NCBI GenBank assembly: GCA_028455995.1
Contig: JABELC010000005.1
Span: 3,162,001-3,226,000, forward strand
Source: Scleromitrula shiraiana
Taxonomy: Eukaryota; Ascomycota; Leotiomycetes; Helotiales; Sclerotiniaceae
Length of the DNA: 64,000 nt
Reading direction: 5' to 3'
Below the pieces are notes generated by a model, which worked only from the letters and a program-made list of their open reading frames with translations, had not been told where the DNA came from and ran no database searches. The translations under genes were made by a program, and so were the position numbers. This document shows, one piece after another, positions 47,807 to 59,480 of the stretch; position 1 is the stretch's first letter, and the number at the start of each line of letters is the position of its first letter.

Positions 47807-50169
47807 AATGGATTTTGGTGCGCGCGTCGTGTTTTGTTGTCGAAAGACGTCTGTTGTTATGAGGATAGAAAGTTCTGTGAGGATGAGTATCGAGAATGAG
47901 TATCGAGGATGATTATCGAGAATTAGTATTAAGATTCAGAAGTTTAAGAAGACTTGGGAACCAGAACATCGAATGTTATATAAGTTTCGAGAATCTACGG
48001 GAGTTATATCACGGGTCTTCTGTAAATATTCGGTTAGGTTGATTTAGCGAGAAACATCATGATACAGCTGCAGATAACACCTACAGATACTAGTAATTAG
48101 TCGGGAAGTTTCGTTACAATTGCCAGTGAATAAATGATCCAGGAGATTATTACTAAGAGAGATCTTTCGAGAAAAAGTCTTGTATCCGACAGTATATATT
48201 ACGTTCTGAATAATAAAAACAATTCTACTAGTAGATAGTTTCTCAAGTCATGAAAATCAAGGAAAGGCTGAAGGGACTCAAACTTTGAAAGTTGCTACAT
48301 GGCGAAGTTCGCAAGTGATACATACTTTTGTTACTGTAATAAATTAATTCAAACTAGTTTGTTGGTGATAAATTATCTATAACAGTACTAGATCATGAGT
48401 GACAATTAGAGAATCATAGTACTAACCAGAAAACAGATTAATGATACAGGTCTGATTAGTCAGCAAAATGGAGGCTCTTACTAGTAGCCCTCCTCGTCAC
48501 CTATTTTTAGATCAACAACTTCAACAATACAACTACTAGCAATTCCTCCAACTAGATCCTGTCTTTTCTTACCCGTAAAAATTCTTAGAAACATCTACGG
48601 TAGAAATTAGCCGAGACCTAACTCAAGCCATAAGCGATGTATTGATTCTCTAATCTTAGTACTAAGAAATTGAGTATCAACTGAGATTCACTAAGTTTTC
48701 CAAGAGGACAATTCACTATTAGCGGAGTAAGCTAGCTAATGAATTGTTTTGAAGTGATAGTGAAAATGAATGAGCGCTGACTCTCCATTTTCCACGATCG
48801 GACACTTAGTTTCATGCTTATTAGTAACAATCGACATCTATCAATTCAGCGTTACGAGAGAATTCGAGAAATAGAGACAATAAAAATTCAGATTGGTCTA
48901 CTAGTAGTCCCAATCAGACCATCATGATACTAATAATACGCCGGTGGTGTTCGGATTTGAGGTCATCTACACTGGCATGTCTGATAGATTAATCTAAATA
49001 TAATGCTCTAATTCCTCAACTAGAAGGAGTTGGTTCACTCATGCCTGTATAGCGATTCTACACATACTACGAGCTGCTCAAATCCTGGTTTTCCATTTAT
49101 TCAAGATATAATCAATTTATATATACTCCAACCCGATCATATATATCCTAAATAGCATTTATGTTTAAACAAATTTAGACCTATCTCAATATTGGTATAC
49201 AGTATAGAAATCAAATTGGTTGAACAAGGGTTCAAAAAACTAGAATAGACTCGGACTATCTGGATCCGGCTTCTTCATCACTTTAATTGTCTAATGTTTC
49301 ACGTCTTGGGAATCGCCGACTACAGACTCTAGACTATTATATCTTATATTAAAAAAGTCTTATATTCATATATTCGGGGTTCTACGCCTTTTGTAATTCT
49401 ACTCGGATACCAAACCAGTGGGTACATCCCCGTGGTAGTTAACATGATCTACTGGCGATGTAACATCGGGCATGAATAATATATTAAACCAAAAGGAACT
49501 ATTCTAGTTACAATTTTGTGATAGAGAGATAAACATACCATGTTTGACATTAATGATTCTAATTCGCGATGGTCAGTCAAGAATATGATAGTCTTCGACA
49601 TCGAGTTCATAATGGACAACTTTGGAACCGAGTAGCTATGAATGTTACATCCTCGGTATTGAATTGAGTACGAAGGGAACATGAGACGAAAAGAATTGAT
49701 TGCCTGTAGCATGCAGGGTAGCAGAAGATCACAATATTTAGACCAATAACCATGATCTCGGATATTTTATGACGGTTTAGTTGAGTACAAAGTGTCAAAT
49801 CTGGTAACACAGATATTCCAGCTGTTAAGGACGCACCGTATATGATTCTTCAAGTTCCTCTTGAGCAATCGGGAGCGCATATTAAAAGAAATTTTGTTGA
49901 CTTCACTAGTTTCTCGTATTCCTCAACGGAACAGAGGCGATTTGTCCAAGCTGAAGATGCTGTGCTATGGGTTCATGAAGCTTACCTCTATTGCTTCCAA
50001 TTTGACAGCGGCTATGGAAGTTCATAATTATCGTTAGGAAAGTAATATAAATATGGCTTCCTCGCCAGAGAATCTGATTCAAAAAGCTTCATCTACATCT
50101 TTTATCTAAGAAACATTCAAACGAATTCCAAATTAATCACCAGTCACCACTCACCACTCAACACTCACC
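47807..50169. other. 2.4-kb intergenic stretch, gene-poor
   Basis: AT-leaning, with scattered ACTAGTAG palindromic words (near 48,226, 48,480 and 48,900) and no family-like frame. The right end is the promoter of the two-exon orphan gene. Confidence 0.55.
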
Positions 50170-51522
50170 ATGGGCAAACTAACCACCCACTCCGAGCGAA
50201 TCAATGGTCTACGTGCCAGACTTTCTGGCCACATCCCAGGTTATTTCAAAAATAGCCATTCCAAACTATCTCTCACCAGCCCCAACCCAATGTTTATCGC
50301 CGCCCTCCACGCAGCCAATCGCCACGCTAAAGGACTCAAACTATCAAGTCTCGAAGAACGAGTCGTCCACATGATGAAAATCTGCTCAACTGATCACGAA
50401 ATTGCTGAATACGGCAAAGTCTACACCCAGATGAAACAAGAAATTCGAAGTCTTGGAGCTACCAACTTCAAAAGTGTTTGTCTTGAGATGGATGAACATA
50501 CGCCTTATACTGAGGCGGATATGGTTCTTGATGCGCAAGCTCATTGCGAGGAACTTCTTGCTAGACCTGAGAATAAGATTATTGATGTTAAGACACTTCT
50601 ATCATCCGGGTCGAGTTTAGTTGATAGCGATGAGTATGCTGCCGCTCTCAAGCAAGCTGGAACTGGCGTTACGGTTATCACAAATGATAAACCAACGCCT
50701 TCCAAGAAAACCCAGGATGAGCCAAACAAGAAACATTCAAAGTCCCACAAACACGATAATGATACCTCGATTCACCATATCTATCCCCCAACAACGGGAC
50801 CCGAGCCCGCCAAATTCCAAGGAGTCGGACCTCAATACATCAAAGCCCACAGATTCAAATGCTGGCGCAAACAAGATGATTCCTGGACCGGGCCCCGAAA
50901 TGAAATCTACTGGTGTTTTGCATCGGGATGTGACACCAGCGTTGGACAATCGCAAAAGACTGGCGAATATGGAAGCATTGAAACAGGGGATATTCGAATC
51001 ATGGAAAAGACGATCTTTGGAGGATACGTAACCGAACATATGGCTCTTCATATTGAGTGCTGGGAGGCGGATGATAGCTCGGGGGGGTTTTACGCTAAGA
51101 TGGTTGATGTGTTGCAGGATATTGCGCAGCTTGCTATTGATGCTGCTGTGCAGGCAACGGAGGCTAGTGAGCGGAACTGGGGTGGTAATCGAGGTGAGCA
51201 TGAGCATGATTATTTTATCAGATGTTTTATTACATTTTTATCTTTTTCACATCTCTAAAAGAAGTCTTTACTAACCAAAAACCACATAAAAGGCGATACC
51301 GGAACAGGAGCCGGAATCTTAGCCTTGGTTGCGATCTGCTCTGCCCTCGTCGCCGAACTCATCAATTTTCTCATAAACGACGATGATTTTATTTATCGCC
51401 GCGAACTTGCATTCACCAAGTCGGCTTTGGACGCTTTGACTGGATCGGGATTGTCCTATATGTTTGATGGGGGAAAACAGGGGAAACATGAGTTGTTCGT
51501 TGATTTCTGGAAGCCCTACTAG
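50170..51522 (+). CDS. unrecognised two-exon protein (417 aa)
   Basis: Exons 50170-51193 and 51293-51522, 99-nt intron with GTGAGC donor and AAAAG acceptor; joining restores NRGDTGTGAGILALVAICSA. Residues 1-170 are helical (LEERVVHMMKICSTDHEIAEY and others). A Lys/His/Ser-rich linker follows (about 176-205, KKHSKSHKHDNDTS). The C-terminal domain starts at GPQYIKAHRFKCWRKQDDSW and holds NEIYWCFASGCDTS, EYGSIETGDIRIMEKTIFGGYV and HMALHIECWEADDSSGGFYAKMVD. Then come a small-residue helix (DTGTGAGILALVAICSALVAELINFLI), DDDFIYRRELAFT and KHELFVDFW. The pattern (a beta domain, a Gly/Ala-rich helix, then an acidic DDDF and an aromatic end) reads as one folded domain, but I do not know its family. 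Codon use and the clean intron argue for a live gene. Confidence 0.8.
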
Positions 51523-54030
51523 ATGTAGGATAGAAAGTATGGATTGGAATTATGATGGGAATGTGACGATTTCTTTTATTTATTTTTTACTTTATTTGTT
51601 GTCTTTTTGCATTCACTACAAGCAAACAAGGAAGCACAATATCCTTATATCTTCGTTTCATCACTCGTTTTCTTTCTAACCGATGGGGTTTTTTATCAAT
51701 CCTCAAATCTCCTTGAATACAATCATTTGATCATCAAAGAAAATCTCCTATTTTTTGAATATCTCTTACAAACACGTGGTTAGCTTTATACAATCATTTA
51801 GTTGCTTCAATACAATAACATCTTATCATGAACAAGATCCAAAAATCATCGAAATCTTATATCTAATCTGAATTGTATATTGCCAAAGATACCAAAAGCT
51901 CAAAACGATTCAGTCCACTTAAGTTATAAACTTAAAAGATTGCAAGCAAGGAAGCAGAATATCTCTACATCTTTGTCACACCATCTCATTCTCTGTACTT
52001 ACAGTACAATAGATATCTAATATCCCTAATCCAAAAAACTAACATCTAGCTCCACTACCATCAATTCATCTTCCGACAGGATTAAATAGACCAAATACAT
52101 CAAGAAATCCAATATTACTGCGTTAGAACGTCTCTGCGTCCTTGGGGGTGAACTCTATATGGGGATCTGTGGTACCAATAATGGATTCAAGTCGCTCTTT
52201 TGAAAGACGTAACCGGTTCAACTTTGAGGACTGCGGAGAAATGTATAGTGACTGAACTAGCTGTATTACCGAATGGAGAAGGTTTTCCAGGACTAGTTGA
52301 AAGTTCTTCTGTGTAGTGAAAAAACTATCAACTTATTGATTCAAACCCGTGATTGATTACAAGGGATGTATGGCCTCGGAAGCAAACACTCATTGATCAG
52401 ATCAGAATGTGGGAAGATCGCATTGTGGATACAAGATGGCAAATATACTTTAACTTATTGCTCTCAAATGTATTACTTTTCACCCCTTTTTCCCAACATA
52501 ATTTATGGAGATCATAGTGATCCGATACATCTCCCTTTTATTCCTTTCCTGTTGTAGAAAGCAACATAGAATCCACAAACAAATCGACCTTGAACTCAGG
52601 ACCAGGAGCGACTTGAATATTTATGAAATGATTACCGTGTCAATTAGAGCTTTAAATCATAATCACAAATTTCCAATACCCATTTTTATACCCATCTTCC
52701 AGCTAGGATACAGATTTCTTGCAAGAGCTTTCTATATCATGCCGATGTTCACACAGCAGGTATATAGAATCGAAGATAACGAGAAATAGAAATCTATGAG
52801 CCCCCTAATATCAACTTACTCAATGCAAATGAGGCGAGAAAACTCAGGTCCCATCCATGCGTGGATCATTGGCTTAGAAGGGTGCAAAAGATCGTATGAT
52901 AATACTCGAACGAACACATTACACAGAGATATCATCGATGTTGCCAGGCTTGAGGGAGCAATTTTTATATGTGAAGGAGTGGAGGTACCGGGCCAGTGAA
53001 GAATTTTGGGAGTTGGTAAGCCTTTGTACCTATTTATTGTAAGATGTTAGCATCGCTCAAAATAAACCCTTTTACAGCTCTACACGAATATGATATCTAA
53101 GACTCGAAGTCGTTTCTCAAATGATTGTAGTCCATAAGAATCTTGTATGAACATAGATTGACCTTGGCACTTAGAAACTCAAGGGGGTGTTAAGAGATTC
53201 GTCCCAATACATGTGAGATATCAATACAGAGATCTCAAATATTCATTAAAGTATGTTTATGTGTGAGTTCATATAGTTGTAGGTAAACATAATGAAATAG
53301 TGCTTTCATGCACCAAAGGTAAGTATAACAGCCAAATTGATAATCAAAGAAGGATTATCCACTCGACAGAATCACTGGAATAGATACCACGACCATTTTT
53401 CCAGGTGAAAACTTTCTACGTACACACAGCCAATATTTCCCCAAAGATCCGAAAAAAAAAAAGGACTCTAGGGACTCCAATTCTTCGCTATAGATTTCAT
53501 CTATTAGTATTCCAAATAGACAAGTAAGAACGATATAACACCATTAAATTCCAAGCCGATTGCTAAGATTGATATGATAAATTTTCATATTTTCCAATCT
53601 CTAAGTAGCTAGGCCAAAGTTTAATTTGGCAGTGATTAATCGGTTGAGCATATAGTGGATATGATATATACTGACTGGTAGAACTTTCTAGCCTGGCTCA
53701 TTGGTATGCCTGATATGAATAGTAATAGAGCAATATACTGAGACTCTATTCTTGAGGATCGGTAGTTGGAAGGTTTGCTGTTTGCACCACTTGGTGTGAA
53801 ATATTGTCTGATATGGATTTGCTAATCCATAATTTTATCTAGAAAATGTATTGTTATGTTATTGGCTCATCTATACCATACTGTATTTTCTAATACCCAA
53901 TTCTGGCCATCTAATTAAAAGATGCTCCATCTATATTCTAAATGCAAACAATGATCCAAGTCTGAAAAATGCACCAACCCTCACACACTTCAATCCAACC
54001 CATACCATACCATTCCATCCCCCTCCCCAC
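51523..54030. other. 2.5-kb intergenic stretch
   Basis: Two related segments of about 60 bp (51,618-51,680 and 51,935-51,995, both with AAGCAA.AAGGAAGCA.AATATC) look like an old local duplication. Short frames at 52,366-52,999 have no family resemblance. Confidence 0.5.
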
Positions 54031-54696
54031 TCACAACCTCCCCTTCAATCCCCTTCTCTCAACAATAATAAACAACGCCTCCCCCTCCGCTAACACCTCC
54101 CCCTCCCCAGTCTCCAGCCCCCCTCTCCCCCAAACCTTCCTCCCCTCCCTCCTCTCCACCCACGCTCGCCCCACCACCGTCCCCGGCGTCCCGACCGGCT
54201 TCTTATACGTAATATTTAGGTACGCCGTCATGCTCGTTTTATCCTTTTCCCTTGCTGTTTCGACGGCGCACCCGATGAGGTCATCGAGGAGGACGCCGAT
54301 GAGGCCGCCGTGGGCGGTGTGGGCGTGGCCGTTTAGGTGGGTGGAGAGGGTTAGGAGGTAGAGGATTTGGCCGTAAGGGTAGGGGGAGGGGGAGGGGGAA
54401 GGGGATTGAGATGCGGATGGGGGGGAGGATGGAAGTGGAGATGGAGGGGGAAGGTAGAATTGCTGGAGATGGGATATCGTTTTCGGGGAGGAGAGAGTGC
54501 GTCCAAGGAATGTATCGCGGGTGTCTGGTTTGGGGGTTCGATGACCGGTGTTGAAGGGACGGTAGCTGGGGTTTGAGAGGATGGTATTGCACCAGGGGAT
54601 TTGCGCGAAATGTTCGTGTGTTTCCCTGGGGATGGGTCTGAAGGGGAGGAGATCCAGAGGAAGAGAAGGAGGAGGAGAAAGAGAAGGGGAATTCAT
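54031..54696 (-). CDS. hot-dog fold thioesterase superfamily protein (221 aa)
   Basis: A single exon. The hot-dog core is in the C-terminal half: GHAHTAHGGLIGVLLDDLIGC (the HGG..xLLDD catalytic-helix motif of PaaI/THEM4-type acyl-CoA thioesterases), TAYLNITYKKPVGTPGTVVGRAWVE and EALFIIV. The N-terminal half has FAQIPWCNTILSNPSY, common in fungal THEM4-like proteins. A Pro/Ser-rich insert (about residues 84-107, PPSPLPSSPPSASQSPSPSP) splits the fold and is probably a disordered loop expanded by repeat slippage. The substrate is likely an acyl-CoA; which one is unknown. Confidence 0.82.
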   Translation of the reverse strand: MNSPSLSPPPSLPLDLLPFRPIPRETHEHFAQIPWCNTILSNPSYRPFNTGHRTPKPDTRDTFLGRTLSSPKTISHLQQFYLPPPSPLPSSPPSASQSPSPSPSPYPYGQILYLLTLSTHLNGHAHTAHGGLIGVLLDDLIGCAVETAREKDKTSMTAYLNITYKKPVGTPGTVVGRAWVERREGRKVWGRGGLETGEGEVLAEGEALFIIVERRGLKGRL

Positions 54697-55010
54697 GGTG
54701 GGAATTGGAGACGCAGAGACATCGGAAGAGAATTTTGTTGGTTGTGGTTGTTGATAACTTTTTGATTTATCTTTTTGGTCATTAGGCCCGGACCGAGGCT
54801 GGACGGATGTGTGGAAACGGTTTGATAAGGGATTTGATAAGAGATGCGTAATTAGTGTAATTGGTAAACCTCTAGATCCCTGGATGCTAACTTGCCCAGG
54901 TAGTGTATTTTAAGGTTAGTGTTACTAAAGTTAAACATCCCTATTTTTGCACTAAAACATGAAACTTCAATAAAGGGTAGGATGCGGCCGCCGGGACCTC
55001 GATCATCATT
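54697..55010. other. thioesterase promoter region
   Basis: About 310 bp between the thioesterase start and the inverted-repeat element. Nothing else was recognised. Confidence 0.5.
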
Positions 55011-55035
55011 CCCTACGGTATCACCTATTCAGGGA
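55011..55035 (+). repeat. left terminal inverted repeat
   Basis: Pairs with 55841-55865 (24/25). A partial echo, ATTCCCTGAATG, follows inside at about 55,061-55,072. Confidence 0.88.
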
Positions 55036-55840
55036 GCCAACCTGAATAGAATTCAATAAATTCCCTGAATGAACTTTAGGAAATCGGCTATTTTAATGCT
55101 TAAACACATTAAAAGTTTAAATATTGATATATTAAATTTATAATTAATTAAAAATGAAATTTTATATAGTATAACTTAGTTTTTGAACTTAAAGAGTAAT
55201 TTTAAATAAATTTTAGATTAATTTTGATTAAAATTTATCGATTTTTAAAACTATATTTAAAATAGCTTTATCATCGATCTTATATTATAAAGTTATTTAA
55301 TTTTTTAATAAATTCTTATTAATGAAAGATTTATTTAATTCTTTATCAATTTGATCTATATAAATATAGCTTTAAACTATAAAACTATAATTATTTTTAT
55401 ATAATCGATTTTTTTTAATTAATTTACTTATTTAAACTTCATTTTTTATAAATTAACAATTTGATTATCTTAAAAAAAATAATTTTCTATAAAAAATTAT
55501 AGAATTTGAAAATATATTTATATTACTTTTTAATATATATTATTAATATTAATTTAAATATATTGATAATAAAAAAAGTAAAAAATTGATCTTAATATAT
55601 TAATTAAATTAAAAAAATAATAAAATATATTAATTATTAATATAATTTAAAAATAAAAATATATTAATTTTATATATAAACTCTATATTAATTTGATTTT
55701 ATATAATTACCCAAAATAAATCTAAAAATCTAAATTAAATTTATATTCATAAAAAATCATTTCTTAAAAATCAATTTATAATGCAATTGAAATTTCAATT
55801 ATAATACGAAAATTTCTTTTTTTAAATAATATTCAAGAAA

Positions 55841-55865
55841 TCCCTGAATAGGTGATACTGTAGGG
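55841..55865 (-). repeat. right terminal inverted repeat
   Basis: Reverse complement of the left repeat with one mismatch. Confidence 0.88.
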
Positions 55866-57045
55866 ATTGGAAATGGATAAAGCAGTTAATTTCCGAGAGT
55901 CGAGTCCAGACTTTTCAATAATCCGCCTGTCTTTTGTAGAAGAGAGTTGATGAGTCCGGGTACGTATTTACTATTTACTACTAGAATTGGAATACAGTAA
56001 GAAGTTAAGGGATAAGGAAATGAATACTGTATTTGTAGTGAAGTATCCCGGGATTCTATTATAAATATTTTTAATTCATCTTTCTCATCCTTTCTGATGT
56101 CTAAAAACGTGAAATTGAGAGCCTCCAACTAACACATAGAACGACTTTTGTTGCAGGTGTCAATATTATAGATGGTAGCAGAGATATTTGAATAATGTCA
56201 GAATGGTTGTTGGACAGCATCCATCCTTTTTAGGACTAGTGTATATTACGTAAACAAGGGGTGATATATATCTCCTTACGGGATTAACATCATAAGTCTA
56301 CAAGTATCAGCTGCGTCTACACAAAGGATGATTTCGATTTTTGAGAAAACATCTAATAAAAATCAATAGAAATAAATAAAAAATAAGTAAGTTTTGAATA
56401 GAATAGAAATAAAAGAAAGAAATTAGGGGCTTGGATTAGGGAAAAACGTATGTTAGTTTAGGGCGGAGGGGAGATAGAAATAATTTTTTGCAGGTTATAG
56501 TTTAGGGTTTGATGAGTATAGAAAAGATTAGAAAATACTGAAGTGGAAGGGAAAAAAGAAGAACAAAGGCAAAACGCGAGGGATTGGCGACATACTGCAC
56601 TTACAATATATACTTCATCGAATCCATAAAATCACGAGATAGATACTGTATATACCACTTCGTATAGGTATACATATATACAACATAAAACATAATATAA
56701 TATTCCCATACATTTATTTGCTAGCTCCAATGTGGAATTATATTCTAGCTCCATCCTAATTTATACGAATACTACATATATACATGAAAGGGATAGAACT
56801 GGGAAACGCGGTGTTGAGTTGACTAAAGAGGCAGAAGTTGAAGCTCTTAAAAAGGTTTCCTATAATTCCCAAAGACGCCTAGTGCCAACAGATGTGACCT
56901 GAATCTGTTCAGCGAGTTCCATACTCCCATTTCTTCTTGAAATTCTTGGTCCCCCTAGAATTGCTTCTTTCCCAAAACCTTGGCCCTTTTGATCCAAAGT
57001 CATCTCTCCAAAGACTTCTTACAGTGAAGACTAGGTAACGAGATA
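55866..57045. other. intergenic downstream of the permease
   Basis: AT-leaning sequence. A minus-strand frame at 55886-56128 is not family-like. No other feature was seen. Confidence 0.55.
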
Positions 57046-59077
57046 TCACAAATGTATTTCAACGATTGGTCCCTTCCAGTCACGTTTGCCCAATGCAATA
57101 TAATATAGCACACTGAAAATTATAATACTCCCAGTCACGAGAGAGCTATAGTTCATGGTGGCTGCAGTTATGGACAATGCCGGGGGCCAAAAGCTAAAGA
57201 AAAGAGTAATCGTTAAGTAGAGAACGGTGAATATATTGTTAAGAATACCAAATAGGCCGGGAAGGTGCCATGGGCCTAGTAGTTTAGATTTAGCTTTGTG
57301 ACATGATGAGAGACGGAAGAATAGAGGAAACATAATATAAGAGATAAGAGTGAGAGATATCACATACCCCAAATCAATTGAGCACCTGCAGCATTTGCCA
57401 ATGTGGGCTGATTAGAACTTTTAGAGGATGCTTCTTGGAATCCTCCTGTAAGACGACGATATAATAGGAGAATCGCACAGATCAAGTAAGAGGTATAGAG
57501 GCCTGATACAGATATCGATATAACATCATTAAAGACGGTGGTAGAGCCAATATTAATCAATGCAAGCAGACATGAGATGACGGTAGTGATGGCAATAGAC
57601 CAGAGTGGGATTGTGGTGCGACGATCAACCTAGGTTGAAAGATATATCGCGTCAGCAAAACGTCAAAAGTAGGTGAAGACTCAAGAGCGTATCGATATGA
57701 GAGCGAGAATGCTTACTTTTTGAACGGTTCTCCATCCAGGTACACCGTGATCCCTTGCAAATGACCAGAGCATACGGGATGTAGAAGCTAGAATACCAAC
57801 GGTGGCACAAAGAGCTAATATGGTGATAAGTGAGGCCATAACCGCCGCACCTTTTACTGAGTTTGTCGCTTGGAGAAAGATCTCCATAAATGGAAAACCG
57901 GTCTTCGTGGATAAAGCAGCGTCAATATCCCCAATGCAAAATAGCAGTGCGATTATCATCGAAAATCCCAAAGTCCCATTCAATAAAACACTTAATATAA
58001 TGGATCTTGGAACCACTAAAGATGGGTTGCGTATCTCTTCAGACATCTGCAAAATGTGTCAATATTTTATCGTAACTTCTCTAAGCACTCTTTATTGATG
58101 AACGCAATGAAGAAAACATACATGAAAGGCTCCATCAGCTCCTAGATGATTGTTAGCCACATGAAAATTAGAGCGGAGAGTGTTTCGGCAGCCTACCAAC
58201 AAATGCGAAAACGTTTCCAAGCAAGCCGACGAAAAAAGAAACACCTTGAGTTGGCCAACCTCCTTCGTTTAACCAGACCGCAAATACGTCAGTTGCGGTA
58301 CCATGCGGCGCGAGTATGACTAGTGGGATCAAAACAACAAAGAATCCTAGGATATGTAAAACGAGAATCAACCCTTCAAACTTCGGTAGTAAGTTACTGA
58401 CAACGGCGTTAATAAACACAGCGAAGAATATCACTGCCCAAAACAACAATGTACCCTGCCATCCTGTTCCAGAGTACGATGGAACGGTCAAAGCAATGAG
58501 TCCTTGGACAAGAGATCCAGTGAGATATCCCCCCGAAGCGACCGTACCTTGCCAGCCGGTGAGAGTCAGCCATCCTGTTATATAGCTCAAAAACTTGGAG
58601 CAGCTCGAGGGAGCAAGCATGGAGACCCAGTGATACTGTCCGCCAGAGGTTGGGGCCATAGAAACCAACTCAGAGAGTGTGGAGAAAACAGATAGATTGC
58701 CGATCCAGACTAGAAGGAAACCATAAATGATTCCAGCGGGGCCTCCATTTTGGAGGCCAATAGAGAAAAGAATCAGGCTGCCTTCCCATGTGATAAGAAC
58801 AGTGCAGCTGAAGCCAACTATAGACATGAACTCGAAATTCCTCTGTACATGTATTAGTATCTGGATTGGAAAAATTTGGACCTAATTATCAGAAATTTCA
58901 TGTCAGGACGAAAGAAGAGCTAACAAGCCGACGAACCTTAAGAACCGGTTTCTTTCCTAGTCGTACCAAATCATCTCGGTCTTTACTGTCACTACTTATT
59001 TGACGCTCTGTGGCCCGATTCGGAACCATACCAAGTTCCACGGTTTCTATCTCTCGATCGCGTTTCTGCACGTTCAT
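57046..59077 (-). CDS. APC-family amino acid/choline permease (6 exons, one of 20 nt)
   Basis: A plasma-membrane transporter of the amino acid-polyamine-organocation family, nearest in style to fungal GABA (UGA4) and choline (HNM1) permeases. Exons: 59077-58937, 58842-58197, 58141-58122, 58046-57717, 57629-57368, 57275-57046 (542 aa, in frame throughout). The cytosolic N-terminus (about 47 aa) is followed by RNFEFMSIVGFSCTVLITWEG, the usual start of helix 1, then GGPAGIIYGFLLVWIGN, ELVSMAPTSGGQYHWVSMLAP and GWLTLTGWQG. Next come SEEIRNPSLVVPRSI and SRMLWSFARDHGVPGW, both family hallmarks. About 12 membrane segments can be counted. The 20-nt third exon encodes GADGAFH, which links helix 6 to SEEI in all relatives. 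The substrate is not resolved by sequence alone. Confidence 0.9.
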
Positions 59078-59480
59078 TGTGGCAACAGAAATGCTTGCTG
59101 AGTGTCTAACTTTGAGTTTATTAAATGTGATGGATACTGATCTTATGTTTCAGCTATAATTATTGTATGCAGTGGTCAAATAAATAAGAAGAAAAACATT
59201 TAAGCTGGGTTTGTGAATGGAGGGGGGTTACTGAAATACTCATTCTTATTAGATCAGCTACAGATTCTCACAAGGGTTTGATGAAAATGCTACCCGCGGT
59301 TTTATCCATGTAGTGGTGTGTGGAGCTGGCCGGATTGTTCGATTCTAGGGTTTATACCCCTGATAGAACGTGAATTATCCGGATACTAGCTAATGCCCTG
59401 CTCTAGCGCAATGCTTCTTTGGAAAAAGGGCTGTTCGCCGATATAGGGGTATTACTGCAGCTTGAATACTTCTAATTATG
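59078..59480. other. permease promoter / 3' flank of rhodopsin-domain gene
   Basis: About 400 bp. No feature was seen. Confidence 0.55.

Larger units (their letters stand above)
55011..55865. mobile_element. AT-rich nonautonomous DNA transposon (MITE-like) with 25-bp TIRs
   Basis: The element is bounded by CCCTACGGTATCACCTATTC (then AGGGA) at 55011-55035 and its inverse at 55841-55865, matching at 24 of 25 positions; the single difference is a G-to-A type transition. Both ends are flanked by ATT (55008-55010 and 55866-55868), a possible 3-bp target duplication. The 800-bp interior is nearly pure A+T with no frame, so it has no transposase of its own. The interior and the TIR difference fit C-to-T mutation by RIP, but no second copy is available to compare. 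The superfamily is not assigned. Confidence 0.82.

Noticed and set aside
54367..54592. Gly/Arg/Trp-rich or Pro/His-rich frames antisense to the thioesterase
   Set aside because: Shadows of the Pro/Ser-rich insert of the thioesterase.
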